NCBI GenBank assembly: GCA_039583875.1
Contig: CM077147.1
Coordinates: forward strand, 163,307,866-163,371,865
Direction: 5' to 3'
Length of the DNA stretch: 64,000 nt
DNA from: Platanthera guangdongensis
Lineage: Eukaryota; Streptophyta; Magnoliopsida; Asparagales; Orchidaceae
The stretch's first letter is position 1. Every line of letters starts with the position of its first letter. Shown here piece after piece: positions 34,520 to 44,221 of the stretch. Made by a program: the position numbers and the translations under genes. Under the pieces are notes generated by a model. The model saw only the letters and a program-made list of their open reading frames with translations. It was not told the origin of the DNA and made no database searches.

Positions 34520-35509
34520 ACTCGCAAATTTGAAATATGCAATTTTCTTTTATGTGTAACTTAGTTTCTGTTTAATTTATAATTTGGAGTGTGCGTGAGT
34601 TCTCGTTTTAGTTAACATTTTAGCGTTCTAAATGATTGTTTTGTTTTTATGTCCCCTTCTTATAATCATTAGTGTTTAATTTCGAACTTACGCCTCACTA
34701 AATTATAAGCCGTCCCCATACCGATGTGTGGCTAATCGCTATTAGCCTCGGCATCGAAGAGCATTGGGACATTTAAAATGATTTATAATAATTGAAGCTC
34801 TTTATTTTCACTTTAATTTAAGCACTTAAGATTTACCCCGGGTTTACGACGCGTAGGACCACATATCGATGTGTGGGCCCTATTTCCGTAGTCCATATGC
34901 TAACTAGCCGAGAGGCCGTGCATATGGACCGATCCCCCCTGGGTAAATAGAGTTGCGTGCATACCCTCGAGAGAGGACAAGCGTAATTCTACCTGATTGG
35001 GTTCCCCACCCAATAGCGGGGTTCTTAGCGTAAAGCGGGCGTTAAGAGGAATCCTTCGTCGGACTAATGTTTGGTCGAATAGTCTTAACGTTTAGGTGAG
35101 CGATATCCCTATAGCTAGGTGAGCTCACATTAGTGGAACCTCCACGGCCAAGTTGCCTTATTATTAATTTGAAAACTAAGTCTTTTTATTATTAAAAATT
35201 GTTTTAGTCTTAATCCGATTTGATGCCGAGCGTTAACCCTTCATCGAATATTTTCTAAATCGTTTTTTCGCTCCTTTGCTTTTCCGTCTTTTATTAAGTA
35301 AAAAAATCCACCTTACTTTCAGTAAAATAATAGTCCTCCCGGAGGAGTAAGAATAGTCAACGCGACCCCGAGAACAATACAACCTCGGTATTCCCCCGAA
35401 TATCGAGTACTACTTGCGATAGGTGCACTTGCCTACCCTAGCGAGCCCGCGGCGATCGACTCACCGAACCAATCACAGTAAGAGTCTGTTCGCGGGCGCA
35501 TCAAGTTTT

Positions 35510-35527
35510 TGGCGCCGTTGCCGGGGA
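35510..35527 (+). other. Element F primer-binding site (tRNA-Asp type)
   Basis: TGGCGCCGTTGCCGGGGA, six bases after the LTR, as in Athila/Tat elements. Confidence 0.9.
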
Positions 35528-35677
35528 GTCTACTTTCTTCGAGTTGCTATTTCGAATTCCGGAGTCTATTAATTTTACTTATTTTCTAAAAAAAAAAACT
35601 AAAAACTTTATTTTAAAAACAAAACAAAAAAAAACAAAAAAAAGGGGTTTATTTTTGTTTTATTTTTGTTTGGGTGT

Positions 35678-37018
35678 ATGACCCGAGGACAACCCTCAGA
35701 GTCTGAAGATTTTGACTTTGACCCTGAGATCGAACGCTCTCTTGCGCGTATTCGATCTCAACGCTGAAATCCTTCTTTAGATCCCAAGGAATCTATCGGA
35801 GAACCTACTGTTGTACTTATGGCTGCGCCTAACCCTCCCCCGGCGGCCGAGCGTACTATGTCCTATTACGCCCGGCCTAACCTGGATGATTCTGGGTCGA
35901 GTATTGTTCGCCCTGCGGTGGCGAATAATAATTTCGAAATAAAGTCGAGTGTCATTCAAATGGTCCAAAACGCCGTGCAGTTCGATGGACTGCCGGATGA
36001 GGACCCGAATGTCCACTTGTCCAATTTCTTGGAGATATGCGACACCTTCAAGATTAATGGCGTCACTGATGACGCCATTCGTTTGCGCTTATTTCCTTTT
36101 TCCCTTAAGTCCAAAGCCAAGGCGTGGTTGAATGCCCTCCCGCGAGGATGTATCACCACGTGGGCTGAGTTGACGAAACGGTTCCTAACGAAGTACTTTC
36201 CACCTGCAAAAACTGCAAAGTTGCGGGCGGACATTTCTTCGTTTGTGCAGAACGATCCTGAGTCTCTATACGAGACTTGGGAACGGTTTAAGGAATTCCT
36301 CCGCCGTTGCCCGCACCACGCGCTGCCAACGTGGTTGCAAGTTCAAATTTTTTATAATGGGCTGAATTTTCAGACGCGTCAAATGATTGACGCGGCTGCC
36401 GGGGGTACGCTTAACAACAAAACCCCCGAGGCCGCCCAGGCTTTATTCGAAGAGATGGCTATGAACGCCTATCAATGGAACGTCCTGCGGGGACGGCCAA
36501 AGCCGGCGGCTGGTCTTTTTGAAGTGGATGCCACTGCTCTCTTGACCCTTCAAGTTGAAAGGTTAACAAAGCAGGTGGCGGAGATGTCTGCTGCCTCCTC
36601 CACTCCGCCTTGTTTTATTCCCCCTAACGTCTGCGTAGCTGAAGAGTTCGTCGACTTCATGGGAAATTCGGGTCGTCCTCCCTTCAACCCCAACAACAAC
36701 CCTTATAGTAATAACTATAATCCGGGTTGGAGGAATCACCCCAACTTCTCGTGGAGCAGCCCGAATAATGCTCAGCGTCCACCTATTTCTTATGCGCCCG
36801 GATTTCTTCCTCCTCCTCCTCTTCCGAAACCCTCCCCGATGGAGGAAAATTTTTCGAAGTATATTGCGTCCAACGAGTCAAATATCCGGAACATCACCGG
36901 ATCGCTAAAAACACTCGAACAACAGGTTGGACAGCTGGCGAGGATGATGTCCGAGCGCGCGCTCGGGGCACTGCCGGGAAACACGGAGCCCAATCCGCGG
37001 GAGAACGCCAATGCTATA
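35678..37018 (+). pseudogene. gag: Element F gag, interrupted by D
   Basis: ATG 35678 opens an acidic N-terminus; TGA 35765-35767 interrupts it, in place of Arg by the usual family pattern. The same frame then continues without a break. The Athila Gag core is clear: FEIKSSVIQMVQ, LPDEDPNVHLSNFLEICDTFK, RLRLFPFSLKSKAKAWLNAL and KRFLTKYFPPAKT. It is followed by an Asn/Pro-rich region without a CCHC knuckle and a helical segment. D is inserted after 37018. With D removed the next codons continue with the TLRSGK block at 46524. Confidence 0.92.
37014..37018. repeat. Target-site duplication CTATA of element D (left copy)
   Basis: CTATA here and at 46519-46523. One copy restores the gag-pol frame of F. 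Confidence 0.95.
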
Positions 37019-37085
37019 TGTAACGCCCCGAAACTCAAAGGAGCAAAGGGGAATAATTTGGGCCAGTTTGAGTTCTGGCTGCAGG

Positions 37086-37740
37086 CACACGGCCTGGGAC
37101 ACGGGCGTGTCCCAGGGCGTGTCAAGCCTGTGTCGACACTAAGGCGTGAAGTCGACACTTTGGTCTCGACATTGTGTCGAGACTGGGCACACGGCCTGCG
37201 ACGCGGGCGTGTCGCAGGGCGTGTCGACCCGTGTCGACACTTAGCCGTGAAGTCGACACAGTGCTTCGACGTTGTGTCGAGACACGGCACACGGCCTGCG
37301 ACACGGGCGTGTCGCAGGGCGTGTCAACCCGTGTCGACACTCGTCCCGCGAAGTCGACACTTTGGTGTCGACAGTGTGTCGAGACATGGCACACGGCCTG
37401 CGACACGGGCGTGTCGCAGGGCGTGTCGACCCGTGTCGACACTTAGCCGTGAAGTGCCGAGACCTTGTACACGGCCTGGAGCCCAGGCGTGTCAAGGTGA
37501 CACGGGCAAGGACACGGGCGTGTCCGAACCCGTGTCAGCGCTCGGGTTGAAAACGGGAGAAAATCATGGGGTACACGGCCAGCTACACGGCCGTGTCAGT
37601 TGGAACACGGGCGTGTCAGATCGAACACGGGCGTGTTCGATGCCCGTGTGAGGTTCCAGGTGATTCTATTTTGACGGCGAATGAGGCACACGGCCCTGGA
37701 CACGGGCGTGTGCCAGGCCGTGTTCGGCCCAGATTGGGCA
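37086..37740 (+). repeat. Inverted-repeat array in the D LTR (about 101-bp period)
   Basis: Units start at 37086, 37188, 37288 and 37390. Each has a dyad with arms around a GG centre: 37093-37116 (11-bp arms, CCTGGGACACG), 37295-37318 and 37397-37420 (CCTGCGACACG), each paired with its exact complement. Later, 37621-37640 pairs TCGAACACG with CGTGTTCGA. Each unit also holds GTGTCGACAC. The second unit in this LTR has one broken pair (37195-37218) that is intact in the 3' LTR. Confidence 0.88.
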
Positions 37741-38010
37741 TTTCAGTCCCGAATCGAAGCCGTTCATTTCTTTGACTGAGGATCCAATGGCTGGGGGTTG
37801 TTCCTGAAGGGATATACCCGGGTTTTGACTTAGAAAACCCTCACTTTTTCCACTTGTTATCTCTCCAAACCCTTGGAGAAAGAAAAGCTAAGGCAAGAAG
37901 AAGAGGAACTAGATCCGCCATTGGAGGAGCTTCGGAGCTCCGAATCGCAAGCCGACTCCGGATCCACGGAGGCAACGCAAGTGCGGTGATTTCCATCCGA
38001 TTACTTTTCG

Positions 38011-38034
38011 ATGGCGCCAAAGAGGACCGCAAGG
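38011..38034 (+). CDS. gag: Putative gag start exon inside the D LTR (8 codons)
   Basis: The first ATG after about 170 bp of ATG-free leader opens eight codons of a basic peptide (MAPKRTAR) followed by GTAACG at 38035. Joined to the acceptor at 39546, the frame continues directly into gag, which has no ATG at its own start: a TAG lies just before it (39544-39546) and the first in-frame ATG is near 39718. E has the same exon with two residue changes and A with several, always 24 nt. This is an inference from sequence; the alternative is internal initiation near 39718 with a shorter Gag. Confidence 0.55.
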
Positions 38035-39323
38035 GTAACGATCCTCATCTTGAGCATGAGTCGCTCTTTTCTTTGCATAGGAAGCCCGCTCTCGCGAGTT
38101 TGCGGAGAGTTGGAGGCGTTCCTTCGGGTAGATATGTGAAGTCCCCGTTGTTTAGAGTCCGTATGCGAGAACGGACATAGGCATTTTGGTTGAAGCCTAC
38201 CCGGACATGTAGTTCGGATCGGTGATGTTGCATTGCATAAGGCCGGAGAAGACTCCGTGCTATTTGGTGTTTTCGGGTTTTTCTACACGGTAGATTGCAG
38301 CAGGGAGCCTTGGGGACTAACCCAAAGGTGCACCCGGAAAACTGGGCGGACACGAGGTCTTGCCAACTTGGTGGCCTGAGAGCCAACTTGAACATAACGG
38401 GGTTATGTGACTTGTGTTAGAATGGGACTCGGTGAAAGTTTGACCCGCGCATATGGCTTAAATTGCCGTTGCGATGTGAGCACGGGTTAGATGGAGCCGT
38501 ACCCGCTCTATGTCGTTCGGGTTAGAGAGACCTAAAGTACATGGCACTCGCCGTTGGCATAGATGTGAGTCTTCGGTGGTCGATGGCTTAAATTGACGTG
38601 ACCAATACCATGAAGACGAATTGCTCATAGGAATGGCCGTCTAGTGGCGGTGGTGAGTCCGGAATGTTAATGGCTTCAATTGACGTAACATCGACCGGTT
38701 CACCGAGAATGTGCCCTGAGTGCACGGGACGTGTGGCCGTACGAGCCAACGTCTGTGATGAAATGGCTATGATTATATGCATTGCTCGCTTGTGCTAATG
38801 AAATGCAGGGAAGGAGCATCGCCGCCCCGAGTTGGGGGCGGGATCGTTATAATTTGGTCAGCATTACTGACCGTTGCTTTGTTTGCCACCGTGCGGTGGT
38901 TTGTTTGCTTGCAGGTGCAGCTGGACCAAGCGGTCAATAGCGGGCTAAAGCCCTTTTTGCGAAGCTGGCCCTCGAAGGCCCGAATGGAAATGTTTTATGT
39001 TTTGTTCATGTATGGCCGGCCTGCGTGCCGAGGTTTGGAAATCATGTAAAAGACAAGTGAAACATTTTGTAAGGCCTTAAGGCCGACTTTTGAGTATTTT
39101 GTAATAACATTCCTATTATCTTGCTAGTGGACATTCATGCTTGTGCTGGGTTCTTGTTGTGCAACTTTAATAAATTGCTTCCGCTAGAATGCTCTGTGTA
39201 GGACGTCGAGATTGGTTGGATGGTTTCCATAAGTAACCACCCGGTCTGTCTGTGGTATATGGCGTCGGGCCCCGGCCGGACCTACTGCTATATGCTATGC
39301 GACGGATAGGGGGTGTTACAATT

Positions 39324-39333
39324 TGGTATCAGA
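39324..39333 (+). other. Element D primer-binding site
   Basis: TGGTATCAGA three bases after the LTR, matching the start of the initiator tRNA-Met complement. It diverges after ten bases (CTACTGG follows). Confidence 0.85.
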
Positions 39334-39359
39334 CTACTGGTTTTGGTCGGGCTTAAAGT

Positions 39360-39395
39360 GAATTCGTGGGCGAATTCTTTTTAAGGGGTGGTGAG
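39360..39395 (+). promoter_or_regulatory. Second copy of the PPT-type hairpin and purine module near the PBS of D
   Basis: GAATTCG (39360-39366), loop TGGG, CGAATTC (39371-39377), then TTTTTAAGGGGTGGTGAG. It closely mirrors the 3' module at 44180-44216, with a compensated base pair in the stem. E has the same copy near 55785-55820 on the minus strand. Confidence 0.75.
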
Positions 39396-39546
39396 CACAT
39401 TGTGTGCGTCATTGTAATAACAGTAAAAAGAACCCATGAATGTCCACTTAGGAATGAAAATACTCGTGTTTGAGGAACCTGCGTGTTCCTATAATTGCTG
39501 TTTGCAATGTTATTTGGTCGCTTAACGGTGTTTTGTACCACTATAG

Positions 39547-40689
39547 GTGACCAGAAGTGGTGTTGGGCCGTCAGAACGCCGAGGTTCTGAGGCAAGTAGT
39601 GCACCAGAAGTTGCTCCCGCAACACCTTTGTCGGCTGAAAATATAAGATTGGTGGCTGAAGCGGTGTTAGCCGTGATAAATGCGCAGCCTGGGAGGCAAG
39701 CGCAGCAGCCAGCTCCTGTGATGGAGCAAGTACCTCTTCAAGAGGCTGAGCCGAGGAGGATGGAGCAAGTGGTTGTAGAACCAATAGTGCCAAGGAGGGC
39801 GACTGAGAGGCAGTTGAAGCATGTAATGAGCTTTAACCCTCCGTTATTCTCGGGGTGGGAACCCCATCTCAGGCTGAAGACTGGCTCTCTAGGGTGAAGA
39901 GAGTCATGACAGCGACGGAGACGGAGGAGTGGCAGATGACCACCATTGCTACGTTCCTGCTGGACGGTGAAGCGAGGATGTGGTGGGAAGGTTTGGAGCT
40001 GCATCATCTGCGAGGTAGACAACTGATAGACGTTCCGATGGAAGAGTTCTCGGAATTGTTCTTAGCAAGATACCTCCCTTCTACTCAGAGGATTTCAATG
40101 GAGAATGAGTTCCTGAGGTTGGTACAGGGTGAGAGGAGCGTGGATGAATATCTCCACGAGTTTACGCGGTTGAGTCGTTATGCGAGCTCTACCATCATGG
40201 ATGAGGAGCGCAAGACTAATCGTTTTTATGAAGGCTTGAGGGATGAGCTGAGACTATTACTGTCGGGGCCGATGACGCAGGGTTTCTTAACCTTGGTCAA
40301 TACTGCCCGGTCCTTGGAGAAGGACATGAAGAACGTGCAGGCGAAGAAAGGCTTGGTTGATAGAAAATCTGAGTTTAAAGTGCCGACTACCTCAAAGTCC
40401 GGCTATCGGAAGTCTTTCAAGAAGCCTAGGACTTCGGGTCCAGCTCCTTCTGGCGCTTCTGGGGCGACTACGAGTCGGACCCCGGGCGCGTGCTTTACTT
40501 GTGGCAAGACGGGGCATTTCGCCCGTGATTGTTGGAGCAGACGTCCTAAGTCCGAGAGGAGGCCGGGAGCCACTTATGAAGAGAAGGGAAAGGCGGTGGA
40601 GTCGACCGCATCCCACTATGCTCCGGCCCAACCCAGGGTCTACAATCTTGGCCAACAGGAGGCCATTAAACAAGCTGACGTGGTGACAG
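39547..40689 (+). pseudogene. gag: Element D gag exon 2 (one-base deletion)
   Basis: Encodes a Ser/Glu-rich N-terminus and the Gag core (WLSRVKRVM, RMWWEGLELHHLRG, FLARYLPS, DEYLHEFTRLSRYA). A basic stretch and the CCHC knuckle CFTCGKTGHFARDC (about 40492-40533) follow, for RNA packaging. Near 39856 D reads GGGGTGGGAA where E reads GGGGTTGGGAA; the missing T shifts the frame, so D cannot make full Gag. The second frame ends at 40689, directly at the intron donor. If unspliced it stops at TAA 40698-40700. Confidence 0.9.
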
Positions 40690-40766
40690 GTACGGTTTAA
40701 TTCTATAGCAAGTCAATTCCTTTATATGCTTGTTATGTATATGTTACCTTACCACTGCTTGTTTAG
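40690..40766 (+). other. Putative 77-nt intron between gag and pol of D
   Basis: ACAG|GTACGG donor and CTTGTTTAG|GA acceptor, with CTTAC branch-like word about 20 nt before the AG. Gag (codons at multiples of 3) and pol (multiples of 3 plus 2) are in different frames as DNA. Removing exactly these 77 nt joins them, a few codons before the protease DTGAS motif. The pol frame upstream of the acceptor has no ATG. Confidence 0.62.
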
Positions 40767-43700
40767 GATTTGTGTTGATTTGTGAAAACCCGGCACGAGC
40801 ACTCTTTGATACGGGAGCTTCACACTCCTTCTTGTCCGAAGGATTTATATCACGCATCGGAGTCCCTTCTTCGATGGCGAAGGACAAGTTGGATGTGTTG
40901 TTGCCCAATGGGTGTTCGATGCGAGCGGTTAGGATCTGCGAAGTTAAAGTTCGTATTGGAGAGCAGGAGTTTGACCTGCGGGCGTCCTTACTTCCGTTGG
41001 TGGAGTTCGACGTCATATTTGGAATGGACTGGCTCTCGGAGCAGCAGGCCCATATAGATTGCGGTAGCAAGGAAGTAAAGCTGGGAGCAAGTCGTGAGAC
41101 GACTTTTACGGGCTTAAAGGGGTCGAGCAAGACGTTGATGTCTGCTCTTCAGGTGGTGAAGGCGGTTCGTGCTGGAGCAGAACTGTTCTTTACACTAGTG
41201 GAGGTTGCAAAGCCGAAGCCCGCGATGGATTGTATTTCAGTGGTATCGGAATACCCTGATGTGTTCCCCGCAGATCTTCCTGGAGCCCCGCCTCAACGGG
41301 AGATAGATTTTACGATCGAGCTAGTGCCAGGTGCAAAGCCTGTGTCACGATCTCCGTATCGGCTAGCGCCTAAGGAAATGGCGGAGCTGAAAGTTCAACA
41401 GTTGCAAGAGTTGTTGGAGCAAGGGTATGTGCGCCCGAGTTCTTCGCCTTGGAGCGCACCGGTCCTCTTTGTTAAGAAGAAGGACGGAAGCTTGAGGTTG
41501 TGTATTGATTATCGGGAGCTAAACAAGCTGACTGAGAAGAACAAGTACCCGATCCCCCGGATTGATGATCTCTTTGATCAGTTAGTCGGGTCGACGGTGT
41601 ACTCGAAGTTAGATCTCAAGTCTGGGTACTATCAGCTGCGGATAAGGGAGAGTGATATCCCGAAGACAGCGTTTAGTACGAGATACGGGCATTATGAGTT
41701 TACGGTCATGCCGTTTGGGCTGACTAATGCGCCGTCAGTATTTATGGATTTGATGAACAGGACGTTCAGGGAGTACCTAGACCATTTCGTGATCGTCTTC
41801 ATCGACGATATTTTGGTGTACTCGCAAAGTGAGGAAGATCACTTCAAGCATCTCCATTTGGTGTTGGAGACACTCAGGAGAAACCAGTTGTATGCCAAGT
41901 TCTCGAAGTGCGAGTTTTGGCTATCCTCAGTGGCGTTCCTCGGGCATATAGTGAGTGGAGAGGGTATTGCGGTGGATCCGGCGAAGATTGTTGCGATACG
42001 GGAGTGGCCTGAGCTTGCTACGGTAGCAGAAGTCCGGAGCTTTTTGGGGCTTGCCGGTTATTATAGGCGCTTCGTAGAGAACTTCTCGCGGATAGCGCTA
42101 CCTCTCACTACTTTGACGAGGAAGGAGCATAAGTTCGTTTGGACGCCGGAGTGCGCGCGAGCTTTTGAGGAATTGAAGTGTCGGTTGACCACGGCGCCTG
42201 TGCTGAGTTCGCCGGTTGGAACCGAAGGCTATGAGATATATAGCGATGCTTCGGGCAGTGGTTTGGGTTGCGTGCTACTGCAGCACGGCAGCGTGATAGC
42301 TTATGGCTCGAGACAGCTAAAAGTGCACGAGAGGAATTATCCGGTCCACGACTTGGAGTTGGCGGCCGTGATTTTTGCCTTGAAGCTGTGGAGACACTAT
42401 TTGTACGGTGTGAAGATTGATATCTACACCGATCACAAGAGCCTAAAGTACCTGATTGATCAGAAAGATCTGAATATGCGGCAGCGTAGGTGGATGGAGT
42501 TCCTGGGGGACTATACTTTCAAGATCCACTACGTGCCTGGCAAAGGGAATGCGGTTGCGGACGCGTTGAGTCGCCGAGCCCCAGCTCAAGCGAATTGGCT
42601 ATCAGTGCATGATGAGCGGTTGGTGCAGGAGCTGGAGGCGTTGGAGATTGTTTGTGTGGATAGACAATCTAGTGCTGAAGCAGTGCTAAATTGGACTGAA
42701 GTCCAATATGACCTGGCTGATCGGATTCGGCAGGCTTTGGATATGGATGCTCATATGAAGCAGTTCATGATAGAGGCTCTGGATGGGTCAAATTCCCAAT
42801 TCGTTGTGGAGGACGGATTGCTGTGGAAGGACGGTCGTTTGTGCGTCCCAAGTGTGGGCAAATTACGGGTGGAGTTGTTGTACGAGGCGCACCATACCAA
42901 GTACTCGATTCACCCGGGGAGCACGAAGATGTACCGCGATATAAAGAAACTGTTTTGGTGGCCGGGCTTGAAAAAGGATGTGGCGCTATATGTAGCGAAG
43001 TGCCAAACCTGCGCCTTGGTAAAGGCGGAGTGCCAAAAGCCGGGAGGATTTCTTAAGTCCTTGCCTATTCCGGAGTGGAAATTCGACGACATCTCTATGG
43101 ACTTTGTGCATGGTTTGCCAAGGTCGCAAAAGGGGAACGACGCCATTTGGGTGGTGGTCGATCGATTAACGAAGGTGTCGCATTTTATTCCGCATAGGAA
43201 GGATGATCCGGTGGAGAAGCTGGCGAAGCTTTATGTGGATAACATAGTGCGGCTTCATGGTGTGCCCCGCAGCATCGTGAGTGACCGAGATGGGCGGTTC
43301 ACGTCCAATGATTGGAGGCTGGTGCAGCAAATGTTGGGAACAAAGCTGAAGTTTAGCACAGCCTTCCATCCGCAAACGGATGGGCAGACCGAGAGGGTCA
43401 ATAGAACGATGGAAGACATGCTTCGCATGCGTGTCTTGGACTTTGGAAAGCAATGGGAGGACCACCTTTATTTGGTGGAGTTCGCATACAACAACAGCTA
43501 CCAAGCAAGTATTCAGATGGCGCCTTTCGAGGCCCTATATGGTAGAAGATGTCGCACGCCGTTGTCTTGGTTAGAAACGGGCGAGTCGAAGTTGTATAAG
43601 CGAACGGAAGTGGATGATGCTACTTCTTTGGTGAGAACCATTCGGGAGAGGTTACTTATCGCTCAGGACCGGCAAGCAAAGTACTATAATGCCAAGCACA

Positions 43701-44221
43701 GGAACGTGGAGTTCGCTGTGGGCGATTATGTATACTTGAAGATCAAGCCGTTCAAGGGTGTCTCGCGGGTGCGGCGATTGAAAAAGCTAAGCCCGAGGTA
43801 CCTTGGACCGTTCGAGGTTCTGGAGCGAGTAGGAGAAGCGGCCTATCGGCTGAAGCTTTCAGTGGAGCTAAGTGGTTTACATGATGTATTCCACATTTCG
43901 GTGCTTCGGAAGGCGGTGCAAGAGCCTACGCAAGTGATCGCGGCCAATCAAGTGCCGGTGGATAGTGGGCTAACGACAAAAGTCAAGCCCGTGCGGATTG
44001 AGGACTCGGAGGTCAAGCGGCTACGCAATAAAGAGATCAGGATGGTCAAAGTCCGGTGGGACAATTGCGGTCGTGAGGAGCTCTCTTGGGAGCGAGAGCA
44101 GACGATGCTTGACGAATATCCGGAGTTGTTCCGCTCAGGTACAAATTTAAGTTTGTACATGTTGTTTTTCCCTTTATGTAATTTCGTGGGCGAAATTCTT
44201 TTAAGAGGGGTAGAGTTGTAA
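40767..44221 (+). CDS. pol: Element D pol exon: protease, RT, RNase H, integrase, chromodomain (open)
   Basis: About 1150 codons without a stop. Counting from 40730, protease [10 protein letters not shown] is at residues 25-34. RT spans about 185-430 with [18 protein letters not shown] and FIDDILVYS near 357. RNase H has [10 protein letters not shown] near 503, TDHKS near 566 and VADALSRR near 607. Integrase has its H-H-C-C finger at about 717-775 and core Asp/Asp/Glu in DFVHGLP, SDRDGRF and ERVNRT (about 787-890). A chromodomain-like end covers about 1084-1130. The last codon is a TAA that overlaps the first bases of the 3' LTR (44219-44221); E stops earlier. Compared with E it has one extra Gln codon before RT. 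It needs fusion to gag for translation. Confidence 0.93.
44180..44216 (+). promoter_or_regulatory. Element D polypurine tract and hairpin
   Basis: Stem AATTTCG (44180-44186) and CGAAATT (44191-44197) with loop TGGG, then TTTTAAGAGGGGTAGAGT up to the LTR. It overlaps the end of the pol frame. Confidence 0.85.

Larger units (their letters stand above)
32465..35503 (+). repeat. Element F 5' LTR
   Basis: 3039 bp. Its upstream part carries a dyad array (32640-33200). A TATA box is at 33206-33212, with GTGTGAGTGTAGGTGTATAA repeats near 34007, 34060 and 34108 and a hairpin array at 34222-34519. No coding frame in it is credible. The two F LTRs look about 1% different by eye. Confidence 0.95.
37019..39320 (+). 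repeat. Element D 5' LTR
   Basis: TGTAACGCCCC to GGGGGTGTTACA. U3 holds the dyad array (37086-37740). A CCAAT word lies near 37780 and a weak GATATA near 37810. An ATG-free leader follows, then the 8-codon start exon at 38011. Downstream to 39320 is U5-side sequence without a credible gene. Confidence 0.96.
38035..39546 (+). other. Putative 1512-nt leader intron containing the PBS of D
   Basis: Donor GTAACG at 38035. The acceptor is TTTTGTACCACTATAG at 39531-39546, with a branch-like CTTAAC about 25 nt upstream of the AG. It spans the rest of the LTR, the PBS (39324) and the hairpin/purine module (39360-39395). Spliced RNA would lack the PBS and serve only as mRNA; unspliced RNA would keep it and could act as genome. 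Confidence 0.5.

Noticed and set aside
37086..37440. CRISPR-like regular repeats
   Set aside because: Regular spacing of about 101 bp, but the whole unit repeats, there are no unique spacers, and it lies in plant LTRs.
35819..37651. A 610-codon open frame running from F gag into the D LTR
   Set aside because: It is a chimera made by the D insertion at 37019. The part after that is translated repeat array of an LTR, and true gag continues at 46524.
39324..39333. tRNA gene at the TGGTATCAGA words
   Set aside because: These are primer-binding sites next to LTR ends; no cloverleaf is present.
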